Source of the DNA: Plantago major
Lineage: Eukaryota > Streptophyta > Magnoliopsida > Lamiales > Plantaginaceae
Direction of reading: 5' to 3'
NCBI GenBank assembly: GCA_026545765.1
Contig: JAIFAC010000037.1
Span: 72,501 to 136,500, forward strand
Length of the DNA: 64,000 nt
Shown: piece by piece, positions 11,581-20,950 of the stretch
How positions within the stretch are numbered: the first letter of the stretch is position 1
Layout: each line of letters opens with the position of its first letter
The notes under the pieces: model-generated
Databases searched by the model: none
Seen by the model: the letters and a program-made list of their open reading frames with translations, nothing else
Told to the model about the DNA's origin: nothing
Position numbers and translations under genes: made by a program

Positions 11581-11747
11581 GCTATTTCAGAAGTAGAAAT
11601 GCAAGGATAAAGTTATGACATCCTCAGATCAATGGAAATTGATGAAGCCCCAAGGCAACATCACTTGAAAGAACACCGTACATCGCACAAGTTTCAGAGA
11701 AAAATGAATCTGAGCTTCCTATTGAGGAATTAAGTAGCACAAATCAG

Positions 11748-11813
11748 AATTCATTAAAAGCATATTTGCATAGATTCTTTCAAACTATTTCCTAAGTATT
11801 GTATTTCTCTCAG
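11748..11813 (+). other. Candidate intron 5 of the 3' gene, donor damaged
   Basis: Acceptor GTATTTCTCTCAG at the 3' end is strong. The expected donor after AATCAG reads AATTCA, with no GT. Either two bases were lost or the donor is mutated. The next exon, 11814-11930, is exactly 117 nt in phase 0 (VQERKVDEDQTSK...). Confidence 0.45.
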
Positions 11814-11930
11814 GTTCAAGAAAGAAAGGTTGATGAGGACCAGACTTCCAAGTCTCCACCTCACAACAAGATATCTGAGACACCAATTGTCTCAGTAGAA
11901 CAAGTCTCTGAGCCTGATGTACTTACTCAA

Positions 11931-12008
11931 GTAACTCAGAAACTAAACTACACTACTACTCAGATATCTACCAAAGTTTTGAAACTCATTCAAAGCTCTT
12001 TCTTTCAG
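11931..12008 (+). other. Candidate intron 6 of the 3' gene
   Basis: Donor GTAACTCAGA, acceptor CTCTTTCTTTCAG, 78 bp. Length is a multiple of three and the segment has no stop, so both spliced and retained forms would stay in frame. The next exon opens GCT CAA ACA. Confidence 0.5.
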
Positions 12009-14757
12009 GCTCAAACAGATGCAAAGCAGGTTCCCATTGAAGAAACAAGGGACCTACTTCACTTCTTCAAAGCTCACAGCCTGCCAAAGCATATTCAATG
12101 CTTCAAGAAATGGCAGAAGTTAAGGTGCTCTGATCTCTCTGAAATATTGAGAATCACTAATCAACCAACCAGACGAGCACGAGCTCTTGACCTGGAAACA
12201 TATGTCCAAGCAATGTTCCCTATAGTTGCGACTCTACTACATAAGGACTTTTCCAGAGAAGTGGCGCATAGTTTGATACATGCCTTTGAACAGGCAGATG
12301 GTCAGACAAGATTACAGATGGCATTCAAGCCACCCGCCTGCATCAGCTTCTACCTTCTCGTATAAGAAGAAGTTAAGCGTAAGATCACTATCCTAAGTGA
12401 TCAATCTTGTATCTGAAGATGATGAGGAGGAAGAAATGAATGAAAATTACTTTGATGAACCTCCCACTGACCATCACCAAAAGGATTATAATGACAAAAA
12501 GGATGATGATGATGCCCCTGCACCAGGGACCGGAGGAATTTCACAGAGAAACAATGCCTCACCAATAAAAGCAAACCGAGAAGACTTCACAGTAAATCTC
12601 CGCCTTCATCACCTCGTAAATCTACTCATCCATCTTCTAACCAACACGCAGCTACTACCGAACAAGTAGTCGAGCTCAAGAAACAAAAATGAAAATACTA
12701 AACACTCAAACCGTAAGTGCTCAACTCGCATAACCGTTGAAGAAGAACAATACCCATCTTCAATCGGAAGATCAAATAGCTAAATCCAGAGATAAGATTG
12801 ATCAACTACAAGATCTATACTTAGAAGAAATGATTGCTTACTCGAGGTTAAAGAGCTACGGATGTCAGGCAAAAGATCACCAAAGAACTCGACATCAAGA
12901 AGTATCTCAAGTCAAGCATGATGCTAAGCGTCATCATCTTCGAAGAAGTACCATCCTCCTCCCGTAAAGGAAAGAAACCAATCTCGAGATGGTTGCGGAC
13001 TCGACACGATCGATGAAAATGTCCAAGAGGATGAAGATCACTCGGCTAATCACTCGATGATGAAGAAGACAAGATTTCGCGTAACACCGCCATGAACATT
13101 TAGCGGCTTCTCACTTGAAAAGGAAGTTAATTGCTCCTACAATATTCAACAAACTGCCAAACGTCCACTCCCATGAATACATGAACAGGTACCAAGTACT
13201 GGCTACTCTGAACAAGGAGATGTCTTCACAAAACAAGGAAGTAATTGCCCCTCCTCTGAATGAGAAAGTTCACCGAGCTCATCACTCAGAGAACAACTAG
13301 CATAGTCATTGCTCAAAGATCTGGAATGATAAGGGACGATGATGTCTTTAGTCAAAAGCTTTTCAAGAGGCAAGTTACATCACTGAAAAGCAGATGCCAT
13401 CCTAGGCCCATTAGCAGAGCTCACTGATAAGGACAATGGACTTATCAAGCAAAATCAGGAGCTCAAAGCCGAACTTCAGAAGTTGGTCACTGCCTATAAT
13501 TATCTACAAGGGCACTTTGAGTCTCTCTCAGATTCCTTTATGAGACTGAGTCAGCCAACAATGACTAAGGGGGAAAGAAAGTACAAATCTGGACCTCAAA
13601 GTCAGGGGGAATGGGAAGAAGGAGAAGCAAACAAAAAGAGATCTGAGTCAGTGCTCAGAAGGAAGAAGAAAACTTCCCAACCACCACTCGTAATCAATGA
13701 ACCCTCCTCGCCAAGTCATGGTAAATAGTAGTCGCTCGTAAACCCACCAAGGAACCAAAATGATAACAAGGGCCATGGCACAGAAACCTCCAAGGAGTAC
13801 CAAGGCTCCAAGGAGAAGACAAGTTAGAGGGATTGATGAATCTTCTGAATAAGAAGAAGAAGGTCAAATCAAGTCCCAGGGCAATGAAGAAGGTCAGAAA
13901 CTCTCACAAGATCTAATCTTGATGATGATGAAGAGATCGATGAAGATGAAGCTCCTCTTCACGTAAAAAGGAAAATTGAAAGCCTAATCGAGCCCATAGT
14001 CGCAAAGCCTTCGCCTAAAACTCCCTCGAAATACCAAGTCTATCCAGGTGGTGGTTCTTCAAGCAACAACCCCAAAGAGAATTCAAGATGTAAAAGGAAT
14101 AGACTAAGAGTCGAGCAAAGACAAAGTCAACTTCCACTCGTGCCGTAGAAGCCAAAATAGAGTATGTGAAGTATGACAATGATTCCTCCGCTCACAAGTG
14201 CATCAATCAAAAGAATGGCTATTGGATTCGAACTCAAGCATCTATTGGTAAATTCAAGATTTTAACCAATCCATAAACAACTCATGGCATGGAGAAAGAA
14301 TAAACCTACCTTGATCAACACCAATCACATCAAAGCATGGTTGGATTTTGAAGTTGTCAAGAGAACTGAAGCCATGAAGAAGGACCTCTCTGATGATTGT
14401 CCATATGAAAAGCCTGATGATGTGCACAAAATTCTAAATATCACAGGAACAGGCACAAGACCAAAACTTGTTGTGGAACCCTATGAGTCGTTCTATCTGA
14501 CAGAAGATCAATACAAGGGTGACATCAGATATCTGAAGATTATCTACGAATACTTCAAGCTTTCAGATATCAGAATAGAGCATGCCTGGAACTGGGGAAA
14601 GTACCTATGGGTCAAGCATTTTGCCAAGAAAAATCCTACCAAAACCTACAAAGAGGTCTGTGGATTTGCCAGAGACACAGAGATGCTTGTCAGAACTCTT
14701 CTCTATGATTATTCTGATGACGTCAAAAGGTTTGGAGATAGGAAATTTGCAAACTGA

Positions 14758-15123
14758 TCCATAGAAATACTGTTGCAGACTTGAAGATTGAAGACTTGAA
14801 GACTAGTTCTTTAGGATGTTTACTTGGAGCTTGGTTACTCCTGTTGTCCTAATTTACTATGTAGTTTTTGTATTTTTGCTGACTGAGCTTAATCAGATCA
14901 TGTATTGAAGTTATCTCAGAACTTTAGTTGTAACTTATCCAAGAACTTACTCTCGATAGTATTCTATAAAAGATAACTTGTCAAGAAAGATCACACCTTG
15001 TGATTTGGTTGATGTCTACTTTCCGCACTTAATTATATGAATTGAAAGATCTTAAGAAATGATTAAGTGGTGGATTGTTTCTCATCCAGATTTGTAATAG
15101 AAGATAGTCATCGCTGACCGATC
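14758..15123 (+). other. 3' untranslated region of the element
   Basis: About 366 bp between the stop of the 3' gene and the polypurine tract, with no frame of note. The reverse-strand remnant has a matching segment of similar length (about 55452-55830), including a shared GATTTGGTTGATGT stretch. Confidence 0.6.
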
Positions 15124-15137
15124 AAAATGGGGAAATT
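15124..15137 (+). other. Polypurine tract
   Basis: AAAATGGGGAAATT ends directly at the TG of the right LTR. This purine-rich run is the expected primer for plus-strand DNA synthesis. Confidence 0.85.
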
Positions 15138-16808
15138 TGTTAGATATTTTGTTAGAAATATCTGCTTAGATTTTGATCAAGAACATGATGACTTATCTTA
15201 GTCTCGTAAAGGTGATTAGTACTCGTTCACTTGAACATTGTAAAAGAGGAAAACCACTAAGTATGATAGTCTAGCTAATCTTGTATAGGATGTTAGGTCT
15301 CAAAATGTAATTTTTATTTTATGAAGAGAAGACCAAGAAGAAGACATCCAAGCAGAAAGCTCAACGACATTAAAGACTTGAAGAAAACTGCACAAGATTA
15401 CTGAATCTGTTGTTCAGATATCTTAGCCAGATATCTTAAAGACACGAATAGTTTCAAACAAACTGTGTCACAAAGAGATATCTGAGAATAAGATACATAT
15501 CTGAAAACAAGGAAAGTGTCCACAGATATCTACTCTCAGATACCTTGAGCTTTAACCACGTTTCTGAAAGAGAAATATATATTGCAAACAAAGTTGTTTC
15601 AATAAACACAAGTGGTATCAAGAATGAAGATAAGGACGCAAAGAATCGATAACACTAGTCTCCGACATAAAGCATAGTTCCGCTGGCACTACAGACAAAA
15701 AGTATAGTACAATGCATTTAATGCACGGACAGAGATGTCCAATAAAAGCAACGGCAGCTTCGAGAAGAAGACAAAACCTCGCTACAAAGATTATACATGA
15801 TATCGATAGTTTGAATTTGAGCCTAACGGATACTATTCAAACGGCACTCAAATTCATCTATAAATATCAACACTTAGACAATTGAGAAAAACATGACCTT
15901 AGACACACGATCTAATATCTTACTCTCTCAAAGCAACTTACTTATCCTCAAAGCTTCGCTATGCACCAAAGCTTTTGATCTTGAGTAAACACCAAGTTCT
16001 AAGTGTCCCGATCCTAAACAAGCAAAGCTATTCGTGAAGGAGTTGAATCAAAAGATCAACTATCCGAGATTCATTCTCTTGAATGTATATCATAAGACTT
16101 GGGTCAAGAAATCGAACAAGATACCATACGCTGTAAAGTGTATTAAGTAACTTAGTTCACAGAGCTATCTGATTAACTGAAAAGTTATTAAGACGCTCAT
16201 CTGACAACTCAAACCAAAACCAACACCATAATCATGGAGTATGTGAAGTACTTAGTTTGAAAAATCAGGGAATAACTCCAAGGTTACCGGAGTATAGGAA
16301 GTACTTGATTTGGGAAACTAAGGAATAACTCCAAGGTTATTGAGTATAGGAAGTAGTTAGCTTGGGAAGCTAGGGAATAACTCAAAGGTTTCTGAGTATA
16401 GGAAGTACTTGGCTGTGAAAGCCGGGGAACAACTCAGGGGGAACATTTGGTTGGGAACCAATTGTTAAGAATCTTAGAATAGGATTATTGTAAGGGGAAC
16501 TCAATTATCTGTTCTAATGAATTCTAGATCTCTGATAGACCGAAGTGGATTAGTTGGAAGATTACGCCACCTCCAGATACCACTATACTTGCTGTGTTAT
16601 TTACCTTTCTGTATTTACATTTCAGCAACACACACACTTAATATTAACTGTTTCTGCACTTATCTTTATTAAGTCTTCCGCACTCTGATTCTAAGTATCA
16701 TATATCTATTCAGATATCTGAGAAATAGTTGTTATCGACAAAAGTTTTAAAAGACTATTCCCCCCCCCCCCCCTATAGTCTTTTACTTTGCCGTTATCTG
16801 GACCAACA
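15138..16808 (+). repeat. 3' LTR of the complete element
   Basis: TGTTAGATATTTTG to GGACCAACA, 1671 bp against 1659 bp for the left copy. It carries the same TATA box (15859) and four-unit repeat (units start at 16245, 16298, 16350, 16402). A run of 14 C lies at 16760-16773 where the left LTR has only six C after AA, so one of the two is probably misread or expanded. Confidence 0.93.
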
Positions 16809-16813
16809 GTTTA
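16809..16813. repeat. Target site duplication, right copy (GTTTA)
   Basis: Matches 992-996 exactly and continues into the satellite as GTTTATCTCTCAGG. Confidence 0.93.
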
Positions 16814-19493
16814 TCTCTCAGGCAAAGTTGTTCGTTTGTTGTTTATCCCACTCCTTTTGTGTGTTGTTTAACTCTTAATTAGAGTTCTTCGTCTGTGATA
16901 CTCTTACTCCTTTCTGTATAATTTTTAAATCTCGAATAGACCTTTTCGTTTCTCATAATCCCACTCCTTTTGTGTGTTGTTTATCTATCAGGCAAAGTTG
17001 TTCGTTTGTTGTTTATCCCACTCCTTTTGTGTGTTGTTTAACTATCCATTAGAGTTCTTCGTTTGTGATACTCTTACTCCTTTCTGTGTATATTTTAAAT
17101 CTGGAATAGACTTTTTCGTTTTACATTATCCTACTCCTTTAGTGTGTTGTTTGTCTCTCAAGTGGAGTTGTTCGTTGGTTGTTAATCCCACTCCTTTTGT
17201 GTGTTGTTTAATTCTTAATTAGAGTTCTTCGTCTGTGATACTCTTACTCCTTTCTATGTAAATTTTAAATCTTGAATAGAACTTTTCGTTTCTCATAATC
17301 CCACTCCTTGTATGTTGTTTATCTCTCAGGCAAAGTTGTTCGTTTGTTGTTTATCCCACTCCTTTTGTTTGTTGTTTAACTCTCCATTAGAGTTCATCGT
17401 TTGTGATACTCTTACTCCTTTCTGTGTATATTTTAAATCTCGAATATACTTTTTTGTTTCTCATTATACCACTCCTTTAGTGTGTTGTTTATCTCTCAAG
17501 CAGAGTTCTTCGATTGTAGTTAATCTCACTCCTTTTGAGTGTTGTTTAACTCATAATTAGAGTTCGTCGTCTGTGATACTCTTACTCCATTATGTGTAAT
17601 TTTTAAATCTCGAATAGACCTTTTCGTTTCTAATTATCCCACTCCTTTAGTGTGTTGTTTATCTCTCAAGCAGAGTTGTTTGTTTGTTGTTTATCCGACT
17701 CCATTTGTTTGTTGTTTAACTCTTCATTAGAGTTCTTCGTTTGAGATAGAACTCCTTTCTGTGTATATTTTAAATCTCGAATAGACTTTTTCATTTCTCA
17801 TTATCACACTCCTCTAGTGTGTTGTTTATCTCTCAAGCAGAGTTGTTCGTTTGTTGTTAATCCCACTCCTTTTGTGTGTTGTTTAACTCTTAATTAGAGT
17901 TCTTCGTTTGAGATAGAACTCCTTTCTCTGTATTTTTTAAATCTCGAATAGACTTTTTCGTTTCTCATTGTCATACTCCTTTAGTGTGTTGTTTATCTCT
18001 CAAGCAGAGTTGTGTTCTTTTTTGTTAATCCCACTTCTTTTGTGTGTTGTTTAACTCTTAATTAGAATTCTTCTTCTATGATACCCTTATTGCTTTCTGT
18101 ATAATTTTTAAATCTCGAATAGACCTTTTCGTTTCTCATTATCCCACTCCTTTAGTGTTTTATTTACCTCTCAGGCAAAGTTGTTTGTTTGTTGTTTTTC
18201 CCACTCCTTTTGTGTGTTGTTTAACTCTCCATTAGAGTTCTTCGTTTGTGATGCTCTTACTCTTTTTTGTGTATTTATTAAATCTCGAATAAACGTTTTC
18301 GTTTGACGTGATCCCACTCCTTTAGTGTGTTGTTTATCTATGAAGTGGAGTTGTTCGTTTGTTGTTTATCCCACTCCTTTTGTGTATTGTTTAACTCTCA
18401 ATTAGTATTTTTCGTTTGAGGTTGAACTCCTTTCTGTATATTTCTTAAATCTCGAATAGACTTTTTCGTTTCTCATTATCACACTCCTTTAGAGTGTTGT
18501 TTATCTCTCAAGCAGAATTGTGTTCGTTTGTTGTTAATCCCATTTCTTTTGTGTGTTGTTTAACTCTTAATTAGAGTTCTTCGTGTATGATACCCTTACT
18601 CCTTTCTATGTAATTTTTAAATCTCGAATAGACCTTTTCGTTTCTCATTATCCCACTCCTTTAGTGTTTTGTTTACCCCTCAGGCAATGTTGTTCGTTTG
18701 TTGTTTATTCCACTCCTTTTGTGTGTTGTGTAACTCTCCATTAGAGTTCTTCGTTTGTGATGCTCTTACTCTTTTTTGTGTGTTTTTTAAATCTCGAATA
18801 AACTTTTTCGTTTCACATGATCCCACACCTTTAGTGTGTTGTTTATCTCTGAAGTGGAGTTGTTCGTTTGTTGTGTATCCCACTCCTTTTGTGTGTTGTT
18901 TAACTCTCAATTAGTGTTTTTCGTTTGTGATACTCTTACTCCTTTCTGTGTAATTTTTAAATTTCGAATAGACCTTTTCGTTTCTCATTATCCCACTCCT
19001 TTAGTGTGTTGTTTATCTCTCAAGTAGTGTTGTTTGTTTGTTGTTTATCCCACTCCATTTGTTTGTTGATTAACTCTTAATTAGAGTTCTTCGTTTGAGA
19101 TAGAACTCCTTTCTGTGTATTTTTTAAATCTCTAATAGACTTTTTCGTTTCTCATTATCACACTTCTCTAGTGTGTTGTTTATCTCTCAAGTAGAATTGT
19201 TCGTTTGTTGCTAATCCCACTTCTTTTGTGTGTTGTTTAATTCTTAATTAGAGTTCTTCGTCTGTGATACTCTTACTCCTTTCTGTGTAATTTTTAAATC
19301 TCGAATAGACCTTTCCGTTTCTTATAATCCCACTCCTTTTGTGTGTTGTTTATCTCTGAGGCAAAGTTGTTCGTTTGTTGTTTATCCCACTCCTTTTGCG
19401 TGTTGTTTAACTCTCCATTAGAGTTCTTCATTTGTGATACTCTTACACCTTTCTGTGTATATTTTAAATCTCGAATAGACTTTTTCGTTTCTC

Positions 19494-20845
19494 ATTATCA
19501 CACTCCTCTTGTCTGTTGTTTATCTCTCAAGCAGAGTTGTTCGTTTGTTGTTAATCCCACTCCTTCTGTGTGTTGTTTAACTCTTAATTAGAGTTCTTTG
19601 TCTAAGGTAGAACTCCTTTCTGTGTATTTTTTAAATTTCGAATAGACTTTTTCGTTTCTCATTATCACACTCCCTTAGAGTGTTGTTTATCTCTCAAGCA
19701 GAGTTCTGTTCGTTTGTTGTTAATCCCACTTCTTTTGTGTGTTGTTTAACTCTTAATTAGAGTTCTTCGTGTACGATACCCTTGCTCCTTTCTGTGTAAT
19801 TTTTAAATCTCGAATAGACCTTTTCGTTTCTCATTATCCCACTCCATTAGTGTGTTGTTTATCTCTCAAGCAGAGTTGTTCGTTTGTTGTTTATCCCACT
19901 CCTTTTGTGTGTTGTTTAACTCTTAATTCGAGTTCTTCGTCTGTGATACTCCTACTCATTTCTGTGTATATTTTAAATCTCGAATATACTTTTTCGTTTC
20001 TCATTATCACACTCCTCTACTGTGTTGTTTATCTCTCAAGCAGAGTTGTTCGTTTGTTGTTAATCACACTCCTTTTGTGTGTTGTTTAACTCTTAATTAG
20101 AGTTCTTCGTTTAAGATAGAACTCCTTTCTGTGTATTTTTTAAATTTCGAATAGACTTTTTCGTTTCTCATTATCACACTCCTCTTGTCTGTTGATTATC
20201 TCTCAAGCAGAGTTGTTCGTTTGTTGTTAATCCCACTCCTTCTGTGTGTTGTTTAACTCTTAATTAGAGTTCTTCGTCTAAGGTAGAACTCCTTTCTGTG
20301 TATTTTTTAAATTTCGAATAGACTTTTTCGTTTCTCATTATCACACTCCCTTAGAGTGTTGTTTATCTCTCAAGCAGAGTTCTGTTCGTTTGTTGTTAAT
20401 CCCACTTCTTTTGTGTGTTGTTTAACTCTTAATTAGAGTTCTTCGTGTACGATACCCTTGCTCCTTTCTGTGTAATTTTTAAATCTCGAATAGACCTTTT
20501 CGTTTCTCATTATCCCACTCCATTAGTGTGTTGTTTATCTCTCAAGCAGAGTTGTTCGTTTGTTGTTTATCCCACTCCTTTTGTGTGTTGTTTAACTCTT
20601 AATTCGAGTTCTTCGTCTGTGATACTCCTACTCCTTTCAGTGTATATTTTAAATCTCGAATATACTTTTTCGTTTCTCATTATCACACTCCTCTACTGTG
20701 TTGTTTATCTCTCAAGCAGAGTTGTTCGTTCGTTGTTAATCACACTCCTTTTGTTTGTTGTTTAACTCTTAATTAGAGTTCTTCGTTTAAGATAGAACTC
20801 CTTTCTGTGTATTTTTTAAATTTCGAATAGACTTTTTCGTTTCAC
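19494..20845 (+). repeat. Tandem duplication of a 676-bp four-monomer block
   Basis: The block beginning ATCACACTCCTCTTGTCTG at about 19496 recurs at about 20172. Distinctive variants (CGTCTAAGGTAGAAC, CGTGTACGATACCC, AATTCGAGTTC) appear at the same offsets in both copies (19769 and 20445 are equivalent). The copies differ by only a few bases. Confidence 0.85.
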
Positions 20846-20950
20846 ATTATCACACTCCTTTAGTGTGTTGTTTATCTCTCAAGAAGAGTTATGTTCGTTT
20901 GTTGTTAATCCCACTTCTTTTGTGTGTTGTTTAACTCTTAATTAGAGTTC

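Larger units (their letters stand above)
9283..14757 (+). pseudogene. Large 3' (env-position) gene of unknown function, with introns, frames broken
   Basis: Starts MASKNTSTRKSYPPLHR at 9283 and ends at the stop 14755-14757 after a clean 157-codon frame (14284-14757) rich in aromatic and charged residues (HAWNWGKYLWVKHFAKK). Between them lie coding pieces in different frames: 9552-9896 (MLEFYNNSR...), an acidic Glu/Thr/Pro-rich central region at 10936-12008 with repeated PETN-type motifs interrupted by intron-like segments, a helical stretch at 12009-12365, acidic low-complexity near 12400-12560, and a probable coiled coil around 13430-13520 (NGLIKQNQELKAELQKL). It sits where Sireviruses carry an envelope-like or other extra gene. 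I see no signal peptide or clear transmembrane segment, so envelope function is not supported. The last part is also present in the reverse-strand remnant at 55452-56100, so it is a conserved family gene. Confidence 0.6.
997..16808 (+). mobile_element. Complete Ty1/copia LTR retrotransposon, Sirevirus (SIRE/Maximus)-like, ~15.8 kb
   Basis: Both LTRs, primer binding site, polypurine tract and target duplication are present. Internal order is gag, protease, integrase, reverse transcriptase, RNase H, which is the copia order (integrase before RT). Assignment to the Sirevirus lineage is by inference from the RNase H segment (SWFSKKQNSIATST, then CCATQILWIQQQLKDYGL), the VYVDDIIFGS RT motif, the large coiled-coil gag, LTRs above 1.5 kb, and the extra gene between pol and the 3' LTR. 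At 15.8 kb it is long for the lineage; the excess lies in the ~6.6 kb after pol. Reading frames are broken in many places. Some breaks share the indel signature seen in the satellite, so real coding capacity is uncertain. The intact target duplication and strong LTR similarity suggest a fairly recent insertion. Confidence 0.9.

Noticed and set aside
9283-14757. Calling the 3' gene an envelope gene
   Set aside because: Position fits, but no signal peptide, transmembrane helix or fusion-like segment could be seen in any of the readable frames.
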